From Abditibacteriota bacterium (lineage in GTDB: Bacteria > Armatimonadota > UBA5829): 23,249 bases of DNA. Under the pieces are notes generated by a model, which saw nothing but the letters and a program-made list of their open reading frames with translations, was not told the origin of the DNA and made no database searches. The stretch covers positions 1 through 23,249 of the forward strand of contig JAGDDM010000138.1 of the NCBI GenBank assembly GCA_017958015.1, written 5' to 3'. A program made the position numbers and the translations under genes. This document shows positions 1-7,262 of the stretch, one piece after another. The number at the start of each line of letters is the position of its first letter. Within the stretch, counting starts at the first letter, position 1.

Positions 1-7
1 ATTGTAC

Positions 8-41
8 ACAAAAATACCGCCCTACGGGGCGGTTATTTTTG
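8..41. terminator. Bidirectional rho-independent terminator
   Basis: A six-pair GC stem (CCGCCC at 17-22 with GGGCGG at 27-32, loop TACG) is flanked by an A-rich run on the left and a T-rich run (33-40) on the right. It can therefore end transcripts from either side. It probably serves a gene lying to the left of the window, because the nearest gene inside the window has its own terminator at 304-330. Confidence 0.75.
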
Positions 42-61
42 TGACGGAGGGCGGCACCCGA

Positions 62-265
62 GTGATGTCCGCCCTTGCGGGCGGGTGATGTCGCTTCGCG
101 ATGTGATGTGCGCTTCGCTTCGCTTGCGCGTTCATGTGTCCGCCGTAGGCGGACGGATTATAATCCGTTCGGTTTTGCCGAACACATTAGTCAGCGAACA
201 AAGTGAGCGAAGGCGGTGCATCACTTGCCGCAGGCACATCACGGCGCCGCGTAGCGGCGTATCAC
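62..265. repeat. Nested hairpin array 1, spacer GTGATGT / CATCAC
   Basis: This fills most of the gene-free stretch 1-342. Small palindromes are separated by a constant spacer: GTGATGT at 62-68, 85-91 and 103-109 on the left, and its inverse CATCAC at 219-224 and 237-242 (TATCAC at 260-265) on the right. Hairpins include 69-84 (CCGCCC/GGGCGG), 91-101, 138-154 (GTCCGCC/GGCGGAC), 167-183 (GTTCGG/CCGAAC) and 245-259 (CGCCGC/GCGGCG). The centre holds a perfect 12-base palindrome, GGATTATAATCC (155-166), which looks like a collapsed form of the core seen in the other copies. No convincing coding region overlaps it. The function is unknown. Confidence 0.85.
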
Positions 266-303
266 CGGACACCTTCGACGCTACCGCAATTCACATCCGA
301 TAT

Positions 304-330
304 AAAAAAGGCTCCCCTCAACGGGGAGCC
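304..330 (-). terminator. Rho-independent terminator after the paralog cluster
   Basis: Just beyond the stop codon of the last gene of the minus-strand cluster there is an eight-pair stem, GGCTCCCC (310-317) with GGGGAGCC (323-330). On the minus strand it is followed by six T residues (the A run at 304-309). This is a textbook intrinsic terminator and probably ends the long minus-strand transcript. Confidence 0.9.
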
Positions 331-342
331 TTTCGTTGTTGT

Positions 343-3300
343 TTATTGTATGATTCTTTCTCCGTTCACCGTCGCCATTGTTCCGGCAACCGTGACGTCG
401 TCTCCCACGGCGTAGTTGCCCACGGAGGAGACTTTTATGCCGAAGCCGTCCTTGGTGACGTAGGCGCAGTCGGCGAAGATGGCGGTTACGGTGGCGTTTT
501 CGATGATGACGAGGCTGCCGTCGGGGAGGTTTTTGGCCTCGTTGACGGTGACCGGGTCGCCGCCGCAGTAGTAGGGGCCCACGTTCAGCACGTCGCCGCC
601 CACGTTGTCGGTGTTGTAGGACCGCAGGTGGAGGTAGTAGGGCAGCGTGGAGGGTGTGACGGTGAGAGTGAGGTTCGCCTTGTTCCACTTATACTCGCTG
701 TCGTCGAACTCGTGGGTGGGGATATGATCGACAAGTACTCTGTAATATGCCACGGTGCCGGTGCCGTAGGATGTGAGGGCCGTGAGGGCGATGTCCGCGC
801 CGGGCAGCGCGCCGGGGGCCGTGTAGGAGAGTGTGTCGTCGCCGGGCTGAAGGGCCAGTGTGTAGGCGGTGCCGGAGTAGGACTGGGAGCTTGTCATGTT
901 TCCGGCGGCGGCGGTAGCCTTGCGGGTGTACTTGGTGTTGGGGGTAAGGCCCGTTTCCGTGACGGTTTTGGCAATCCACAATTCGCTTTCGGCTTTCAGC
1001 TTGGTGCCGTCGTAAATCATATACTTCACGCCGTTGTCGGAGCTGTGAGTAAATCCCCAGGTGATTGAGTTTTCGGTGGCGGATGCCGCGAAAATGTTGC
1101 TGGGGGCGTCGGGAATCCGCTCGTCGAAGGTTATGTCGTCGATGTAGAGCTCGCCGCCGGCGGCGGAGGCGCCGTCACCGATGAAAACCCGCTTGAAAGC
1201 GAGGGGAGCGGCTTCCGGAACCTCTTTTTGGGCAGTCATGCTGCCGTCGACGTAGTAGTAGAGTCTGCCGCCGGGGGTTATCTCGATTTCCAGGTGGTGC
1301 CAACCGGCGGAGCGGGAAGCGAGGTTGAAAACATCTTCCGCCGCCTCGCCGCGGTAGTTGTTGCCGCCCAGGCCCACGCCCAGGTAAAGCACTTCCTCGC
1401 CGCTTTCGTTCACGCCCTGAAGTCGGACCATGGTTTCGGCGCCGCTTGCCCCGGAGTCGTAGATCCAGGCTCCGAACCTACCGGAGCGGTAACCCAGACC
1501 CATAAGGGAGTTCATGAAGGGTGTGACGGAGGAGGAGGCGAAGACGGAGTAGCCGCCGGTGATGTCGCCGTGGTTTTGAACCGAGGAGAGTCCGCCCCGG
1601 ACCACCGTCCAGTTGTTCGTGTCGGCGAAGCCTTCGCTGTAATCGGTTTTGTAGCAGCGCAGTTTCAGAGCCGGGGATTTGACGGAGGTGTTTCCTTGGG
1701 CGTCAAAGGCGGAGACGTAGTAGGTGAGCGAGGTGGAGGGAGTCAGGTTCGATTCCGTGTATGTTGTGACGCCGGGTGCCAGCGTGGCCAAAAGCCTCGT
1801 TCCTCTGTACACGTTGTAGCCGGTGACGGCGGTGTCGTCTGTGGAGGGATCCCAGGCGAAGGTGACGGAGGAGCTGGTGGCGTGCATCAGGCGCAGATTG
1901 TCCGGCACCGTGGGAGGAGTCTCGTCGAAGTGGGTCGTCATGTTGACTGCGCCGCACTTGGCGGATTCGTTGCCGGCGAAGTCGACGGCGGCAACCCGGT
2001 AGGAGTAGGTTGTTTCCTGAAGAAGTCCCGTGTCGGTGAACTGCGTTGTCTCGGAGGTGCCCGCAAGGGTAGTGCCCCGATATATCTTGTAGTATTCCAC
2101 GTCGTAGTTGTCGGTGGAGGCGTTCCATGTCATGGTGACGGTGCTTCCGGTGACGGACTTTTCCTTGAGTCCGGTGGGGACCGTGGGGGCGGATGTGTCC
2201 TTGGCGCCGGGAGCCAGATACGCTTCGGACACCCAGCCGGTGACGCCGCCGGGGAATCTCACTTCCCACCAGTAGCTGCCGGCGTTCAGGATGCCGCCCA
2301 GTTCGTGGGCGGTGACTCTGCCCGCGGTGCCGTTTGCCACACCGGTTATGGCCGGGTTGTGGGTGCCGGGTCCTCTGCGGACGTTCAGGGATGACGCGGT
2401 GGTGGTGACCTGCTGATAGGGTGAGAGGGCCGTGGACTGTTCCTTGGGTAATGTGTTGTAGAACACAAGGCTGTTGGCGATGGCCCGCTCGCTGCCGTCT
2501 GAGGGCTGATTCCGGAGGGTTCCGTTTGTAATCATGGTGCTGGAGCCGCCGCCGTCCAGATTAAGGGCGTGGGTGGCGCCCAGGGAGTTCTTGCAGAAGT
2601 TGCCCAGCTCCACGCCGGTCATGCCGATGGACACGCCGCTCCGTCTGCCGTCGCAGACAACCAGGAAAATGTATGCGCTGTTGAAGGCCACGGCGGTGCG
2701 GGGGTGCCGGGAGGTCATGAGGTCGCTGGTGTATGTCTTGACAACGCCGTTTTCCAAAACCGACTCACTGCCCGTGAGACCGGCCATGGTGCCCGCGATC
2801 TGCGACGCGGTGATTGTTGTGGAGTTGTCGGTGAGTTTGGTGGTCATTGAGAAGTCAATTGTCACCGTATCGCCCGCGTTGGCGTTTGCCAAAAGCTCCG
2901 CGGCCGCGGTGCCGTTGGCCGCGACGGCGCAGCAGTCGAAGGGAATGACCTGACCGCCGCCGGAGTCCACGGAGAGAACGGTTCCGCTGTGGGTGCCCGG
3001 GTTCACGGGGCCGTCGGTTTTGACTATCATGGCAGCGCCGCAGTCGGGGACGCTCAGCCCGTATTTGGGGTTGAACATGGCGTAGCCGTTGTCCGGGATG
3101 GCGTCGTTGGCGTAGGTGATGTTCACCTGTTTGCCGCCGGCGTAGGTGAGCTTCACGGAGTAGGATCTGATGTAGGAGCCGCCCTGAAGCGCCCGGCGGT
3201 CAACGGTCCAGAAGAAGGAGCCGAAAAGGGCGCCGTCGTCAAAGGAGGGAATGGTGGGCTGGCCGTCGCTGATGCGGAAGGAGCGGGTGGCGCCGCCGGA

Positions 3301-3609
3301 GAAGCCGAAGTCGCCGTTGACGCCGGCGATGGGATGATATCTCTTGCCCCATTCCGTGCCGTCGTGGAAGATTCTGCCCTCGTTGTCCGACATCTGGCTC
3401 CGAACAATCTGCTTGCTCTTGTAGCTGTCGTTGGCGGAAATCATGGCGATGGATGCATTCGGGTTGGAGCGAATCATTCTGGCCACATATACGTTGTTGG
3501 GGCCGGATATGCTCCATTGCTGATACTCGATGCCCTCGCCGATGGTTTCCCAGGCGAAGGCGGGAACGGCGAGAATGAAAAGCGCCGATAGGGCAAGTAG
3601 TTTTTTCAT
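343..3609 (-). CDS. Secreted multidomain phosphodiester glycosidase-family protein (paralog A)
   Basis: 1088 aa, most distal of five tandem paralogs. A Sec signal peptide (1-19, cleavage after AFA) has no lipobox. Residues about 40-388 form a NAGPA/DUF2233-type domain, a family that removes sugars from phosphodiester linkages; conserved blocks are RHPRTAVA (301-308), CDGRRSGVSIGMTG (319-332), LDGGGSSTM (351-359) and PSDGSERA (369-376). Next come a bacterial SH3 domain (about 397-466, ending GWVSEAYL), two FN3 domains (about 475-560 and 565-652), a LamG-like jelly-roll (about 655-832), two further FN3-like beta modules (about 835-1015) and an OB-like domain (about 1020-1088). The start is supported by GGAGG five bases upstream. 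The appended modules suggest binding to cell walls or glycans outside the cell. The substrate is unknown; the family assignment rests on motifs only. Confidence 0.9.
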   Translation of the reverse strand: MKKLLALSALFILAVPAFAWETIGEGIEYQQWSISGPNNVYVARMIRSNPNASIAMISANDSYKSKQIVRSQMSDNEGRIFHDGTEWGKRYHPIAGVNGDFGFSGGATRSFRISDGQPTIPSFDDGALFGSFFWTVDRRALQGGSYIRSYSVKLTYAGGKQVNITYANDAIPDNGYAMFNPKYGLSVPDCGAAMIVKTDGPVNPGTHSGTVLSVDSGGGQVIPFDCCAVAANGTAAAELLANANAGDTVTIDFSMTTKLTDNSTTITASQIAGTMAGLTGSESVLENGVVKTYTSDLMTSRHPRTAVAFNSAYIFLVVCDGRRSGVSIGMTGVELGNFCKNSLGATHALNLDGGGSSTMITNGTLRNQPSDGSERAIANSLVFYNTLPKEQSTALSPYQQVTTTASSLNVRRGPGTHNPAITGVANGTAGRVTAHELGGILNAGSYWWEVRFPGGVTGWVSEAYLAPGAKDTSAPTVPTGLKEKSVTGSTVTMTWNASTDNYDVEYYKIYRGTTLAGTSETTQFTDTGLLQETTYSYRVAAVDFAGNESAKCGAVNMTTHFDETPPTVPDNLRLMHATSSSVTFAWDPSTDDTAVTGYNVYRGTRLLATLAPGVTTYTESNLTPSTSLTYYVSAFDAQGNTSVKSPALKLRCYKTDYSEGFADTNNWTVVRGGLSSVQNHGDITGGYSVFASSSVTPFMNSLMGLGYRSGRFGAWIYDSGASGAETMVRLQGVNESGEEVLYLGVGLGGNNYRGEAAEDVFNLASRSAGWHHLEIEITPGGRLYYYVDGSMTAQKEVPEAAPLAFKRVFIGDGASAAGGELYIDDITFDERIPDAPSNIFAASATENSITWGFTHSSDNGVKYMIYDGTKLKAESELWIAKTVTETGLTPNTKYTRKATAAAGNMTSSQSYSGTAYTLALQPGDDTLSYTAPGALPGADIALTALTSYGTGTVAYYRVLVDHIPTHEFDDSEYKWNKANLTLTVTPSTLPYYLHLRSYNTDNVGGDVLNVGPYYCGGDPVTVNEAKNLPDGSLVIIENATVTAIFADCAYVTKDGFGIKVSSVGNYAVGDDVTVAGTMATVNGERIIQ

Positions 3610-3635
3610 ATTTTCCTCCGTTTGATATAAGGGCC

Positions 3636-3740
3636 CAGGTGTCAGGGGTCAGGGGTCAGGGAATGTGTCGGCGGAGCCGACGGATTCCACCAACTCACCT
3701 TGCAATGTCGGTTTTATAATTCGTTGCCGTAGGCAATACC
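3636..3740 (+). repeat. Solo core repeat, copy 2 (between paralogs B and A)
   Basis: This 105-base element aligns without gaps to 10605-10709. It starts with heptamers of the CAGGGGT type (3636-3661). Hairpin 1 (3667-3681, GTCGGC/GCCGAC, loop GGA) follows, then CGGATTCCACCAA, then a TTTTATAAT box (3712-3720) and hairpin 2 (3724-3736, TTGCC/GGCAA, loop GTA). It ends directly against the stop codon of paralog B. It lacks the flanking small-hairpin array seen in copies 1, 3 and 5. Confidence 0.85.
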
Positions 3741-6700
3741 TTAATTAATATTTACAACCCGTTCTCCGGCGACAGTTGACAGTACGCCGGCCACGGTCAC
3801 AACGTCGCCAACGGCATGGTCAAGGGCGGGCGTCACTTTGATGCCGAAGCCGTCCTTCATGATGTAGGCGCAGTCGGCGAATACGGCGGTGACAACGGCG
3901 TCACTAATCATAATATTGTTGCCGTCAATCATGTTTCGGGCCTCGATGACGCTGACGGGGATGCCGCCGTAGGTGTAGGGTCCGATGTTCATGACGTCGC
4001 CGCCGGTGCCTTCCGCGTTGTAGGCTCTGATGTGGATGTAGTAGGGCCGGACGGAGATGGGCAAATCGGCGGTAAAGGCGGCGCTGTTCCACTGAGTTTC
4101 GGTGTCCGTGAACTCCCGGGTGGGAAGATTGTCGATATGCACTCTGTAATAGGACACCGTTCCCGCGCCGTAGGGCGTGAGAGCGTTGAGAACCACCGTG
4201 GGGTCGGACAATACTCCGGGGGCGGTGTAAGAAATCGTGTCGTCGCAGGGAGTCATGGCCAGGGTGTAGCCGTTGGCGGAATAGGACATTGTGCTTGTCA
4301 TGTTTCCGGCGGCGGAAGCGGCCTTGCGGGTGTATTTGGTGTTGGGGGTGAGTCCGGTTTCCTCCACGGCCTTGGTGAGCCACATGGCGCTCTCGGCCTT
4401 AAGGGTGCCGCCGTCGTAAATCATATACTTAACGGCGTTGTCGGAGGCGTGGTTGAAGCCCCAGGTGATTGATGTGGGTGTGGCGGCGGCGGCGCTGATG
4501 CTCGTGGGGGCGTCCGGGGTCCGCTCGTCGAAAGTTATGTCGTCGATATAGAGCTCGCCGGAGCTTGCGGATACGTTGTTGCCGATATACACCTGTTTGA
4601 AGGCGCAGGATACGACCGCTTCGTTCACGCGCTGACTCTTGGAGCTGCCGTCCACGTAGAAAACGAGTCTGCCACCGGGGAGAATTTCTATCTCAAGGCG
4701 GTGCCAGCCGGCGGAGCGGTTGGAAAGGGCGAAATAGGTGCTTTGGGTGGAGGGCACGGCGATTTCGCCGCAGTAACCGGTGGAGAAGGTGGAGTGGATG
4801 CCGATTCCGATGTACATCACTTCCTCGCCGCTCTCGCTCATTCCCCTGAGCCGGAGAAGGGTTTGGGAACCGGCGGTGCCGGAGTCGTAGAACCAAACGC
4901 CGAACCGTCCCGTGCGGTAGCCCAGGCCGAGTTGGGAGTTCAGATAGGGCGGCACCGTGGAGCTCACGTAGACGGAGTTGTCGCCTTCCAGCGAGCCGTG
5001 GTTTCTGACGCCGGAGATTGAGGCTCTGTCAACGGTCCAATTGTCAAGGTTGGGGAAGCCCTCGGTGTAGTCCGTCTTGTAGCAGCGCAGCTTCAGCGCC
5101 GCGGACTTGGCGGAGGTGTTGTTTTGGGCGTCGAAGGCCTCCACGTAGTAGCTGTATGTGGATGTGGCGGAAAGGCCGGTGTCGGTGTATTTTCTGTTGG
5201 CGGGTCGAACGGTGCCCAGGAGCCGGGTGCCTCTGTACACGTTGTAGCCGGTGACGGCGGTGTCGTCGGTGGAGGCGTCCCAGGCGAAGGTGACGGAGTT
5301 GTTTGTGGCGGTCTCCATACGCAGGTTTTGGGGAACCGTGGGAGGAGTCTCGTCGAAGTGGGTGGACATGGTCACCGCGGTGCCCTTGCCGGATTCGTTC
5401 CCCACAAAGTCAACGGCGGAGACCCGGTAGGAATAGGAGGTGTCCTGGGCAAGACCGGTGTCGGTGTACTCCGTGGTTTCGGAGGTGCCCACGAGGGTGT
5501 TGTTTCTGTAAATATTGTAGTGGCCCATGTAGCCGGAGTTGTCGGAGGAGGCGTTCCAGCTCATGGTAATGGTGGTGCCGGTGACGGACTTCTGCTTCAG
5601 ACCCGAGGGAACGCCGGGGGCGGTGGTGTCCTTGGCGCCGGCGGTGAGGTACGTTTCCGATACCCAGCCGGTGGTACTTCCGACTTTTACTTCCCACCAG
5701 TAGATGCCGCCGCTCATTATACCGTTCATGGTGTGGGTGGTGACTCTGCCGGAGGTGCCGCTGCTTACGGTTGTGATGGCGGAGTAGTTGGTGCCGGGAC
5801 CTCTGCGGACGCTCAGGGACGAGGCGCTTGTGGTTATCTGCTGGCAGGGAGAGAGTTTGGATGACTTGCTTTTGGGGAGAATGTTGTACATCATAAGCCC
5901 GTTGGCCACGGCTCTTTCGCTGCCGTCGGAGGGGCGGTTGCGGACGGTGCCGTTGGTGACCATGGTGGAGGAGCCGCCGCCGTCAAGGCAGACAGCGTTG
6001 GTGGCGCCCAATGTGTTTTTGCAGAAGTCGCCCATTTCCGCGCCGGTCATGCCGATGGAAACGCCGCTGCGGCGTCCGTCGCAGACCATGAAGAACACGT
6101 ATTGATTGTTGTAGGCAACCACCGTGCGGGGGTGTCTGTCGGTGATGACGCCGAAACCCGGATAGGGCATGATGACGCCGTTTTCCAAAACCGTCTGCCA
6201 GCCGGTGACCGCCGCCAATGTGTTGGCGGGGAGGTTCACTCTGGTGGTGTGGTTGGCGAGGCTTCCGAAGGCGGAGATATTGATTGTCACGGTGTCTCCC
6301 ACCTTGGCTTTGGAGGTCATTTCCGTGGCCGCGGTGCCCTTGGCGGTTATGACGCAGCAGTCGAAGGGAATGACGGTGCCGCCGCCGCTTGTGAAGGAGC
6401 GGACCGTGCCGGTGCTGACGCCGATGGTGTTGGGCTTGCCCAGGTGAACAAGCATGTCCCGAACCGAGGAGTCGGAGGGGGTCCGGAGGCCGTATTTGGC
6501 GTTGTACATTGTGTAGGAATTGTCCGCCGCGGCTACGTTTACGTCAACCACATTCACCGTGGTGTTGTCGCCGTAGGTGAGGGCGATGGAGGAACCCTTG
6601 TTGTAGGAAGAGCTGTGGAGAGCCTGCCTGTCGGCGGTCCAGTAGAAAGCGCCCCAAATGTCGTCGTCGTGGTACATTGAGGTGGTGAGGTGGCCGTCGT

Positions 6701-7040
6701 TTATGCGGATGGCTCTGGTGGTGCCGCCGGAGAGATAGGCGTCGCCGTTGACGCCGGCGATGGGTTTGTACCGCTTGCCCCACTCGACGCCGTCGAAGAA
6801 CATTCTGCCGTCGTTATCCGACATCTGACTCCGAACGGTCTGGTTGCCTTTGTAGGAGTCGTTTGCCTGGGTCATTGCGATGCCCGCGTTGGTGTTGGAC
6901 CGATCCATACGGGTGACGAACACATTGTTGGGACCGGCGATGGACCACTGCTGATACTCGATGCCGTCGCCGATGGTTTCCCATGCGAAGGCGGTATTTG
7001 ATAGGAGCAGAAGCGCCGATATTGTGAGGAATTTTTTCAT
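3741..7040 (-). CDS. Secreted multidomain phosphodiester glycosidase-family protein (paralog B)
   Basis: 1099 aa. The frame stays open upstream to 7136, but the start at 7040 is preferred: it begins MKKFLTISALLLL, a normal signal peptide (cleavage after AFA, residue 19), and GGAGAG lies six bases before it, whereas the extension runs through repeat DNA. Modules follow the same order as in its neighbours: NAGPA-type domain with DRHPRTVVAY (301-310), DGRRSGVSIGMTG (321-333) and LDGGGSSTM (352-360); SH3 (about 400-466); FN3 pair; LamG-like domain; FN3-like pair; C-terminal OB-like domain. In the first FN3 domain it has the SGYMGHYNIYRNNTL variant shared with paralog D, not the YYKIYRGT form of A and C. 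It is probably exported and acts on phosphodiester-linked sugars; this is family inference. Confidence 0.9.
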   Translation of the reverse strand: MKKFLTISALLLLSNTAFAWETIGDGIEYQQWSIAGPNNVFVTRMDRSNTNAGIAMTQANDSYKGNQTVRSQMSDNDGRMFFDGVEWGKRYKPIAGVNGDAYLSGGTTRAIRINDGHLTTSMYHDDDIWGAFYWTADRQALHSSSYNKGSSIALTYGDNTTVNVVDVNVAAADNSYTMYNAKYGLRTPSDSSVRDMLVHLGKPNTIGVSTGTVRSFTSGGGTVIPFDCCVITAKGTAATEMTSKAKVGDTVTINISAFGSLANHTTRVNLPANTLAAVTGWQTVLENGVIMPYPGFGVITDRHPRTVVAYNNQYVFFMVCDGRRSGVSIGMTGAEMGDFCKNTLGATNAVCLDGGGSSTMVTNGTVRNRPSDGSERAVANGLMMYNILPKSKSSKLSPCQQITTSASSLSVRRGPGTNYSAITTVSSGTSGRVTTHTMNGIMSGGIYWWEVKVGSTTGWVSETYLTAGAKDTTAPGVPSGLKQKSVTGTTITMSWNASSDNSGYMGHYNIYRNNTLVGTSETTEYTDTGLAQDTSYSYRVSAVDFVGNESGKGTAVTMSTHFDETPPTVPQNLRMETATNNSVTFAWDASTDDTAVTGYNVYRGTRLLGTVRPANRKYTDTGLSATSTYSYYVEAFDAQNNTSAKSAALKLRCYKTDYTEGFPNLDNWTVDRASISGVRNHGSLEGDNSVYVSSTVPPYLNSQLGLGYRTGRFGVWFYDSGTAGSQTLLRLRGMSESGEEVMYIGIGIHSTFSTGYCGEIAVPSTQSTYFALSNRSAGWHRLEIEILPGGRLVFYVDGSSKSQRVNEAVVSCAFKQVYIGNNVSASSGELYIDDITFDERTPDAPTSISAAAATPTSITWGFNHASDNAVKYMIYDGGTLKAESAMWLTKAVEETGLTPNTKYTRKAASAAGNMTSTMSYSANGYTLAMTPCDDTISYTAPGVLSDPTVVLNALTPYGAGTVSYYRVHIDNLPTREFTDTETQWNSAAFTADLPISVRPYYIHIRAYNAEGTGGDVMNIGPYTYGGIPVSVIEARNMIDGNNIMISDAVVTAVFADCAYIMKDGFGIKVTPALDHAVGDVVTVAGVLSTVAGERVVNIN

Positions 7041-7046
7041 CTGTTT

Positions 7047-7052
7047 CTCTCC
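7047..7052 (-). promoter_or_regulatory. Ribosome binding site fixing the start of paralog B
   Basis: GGAGAG on the minus strand lies six bases before the ATG at 7040. It supports that start over the longer open frame reaching 7136, which reads through the hairpin array. Confidence 0.75.
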
Positions 7053-7077
7053 GTTGTAGGCTTTAGGGGTTAGCCTG

Positions 7078-7260
7078 CCGCGCCTTGGCGCGGATGAATT
7101 GCGCCTTGCGGCGCGTGAATTGTCGCTCCGCGACATGAATTGCCTTTAGGCGTGAATCGCGTCCGAGGCGCATGGCGGTGCCGCCTACGGCGGCGGATTA
7201 TAAAACCGACACTGTAATGCGGAGCGGCTGAATCCGTCGGTTTCGCCGATACATTCCCCT
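7078..7260 (-). repeat. Nested hairpin array 3, spacer ATGAATT, with inverted core
   Basis: This occupies the gap between paralogs C and B. Hairpins at 7078-7093 (CCGCGCC/GGCGCGG), 7101-7114, 7122-7134 (GTCGC/GCGAC), 7142-7151 and 7159-7171 are separated by RTGAATT spacers: ATGAATT at 7094 and 7135, GTGAATT at 7115, GTGAATC at 7152. They lead into hairpin 7180-7194 (GCCGCC/GGCGGC) and the core, which read on the minus strand runs GTCGGTTTTATAATCC, the same box as copies 2 and 4. Here the hairpin array is on one side only. The other end of the core stops two bases from the stop codon of paralog C. Confidence 0.85.
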
Positions 7261-7262
7261 AT

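Noticed and set aside
85..1068. Plus-strand open frame of 327 codons starting in hairpin array 1
   Set aside because: It reads through palindromic repeats and then antisense to paralog A, with no plausible ribosome binding site and no protein-like composition.
7041..7136. N-terminal extension of paralog B
   Set aside because: The 32 extra residues are encoded by repeat DNA, have no ribosome binding site and would bury the signal peptide.
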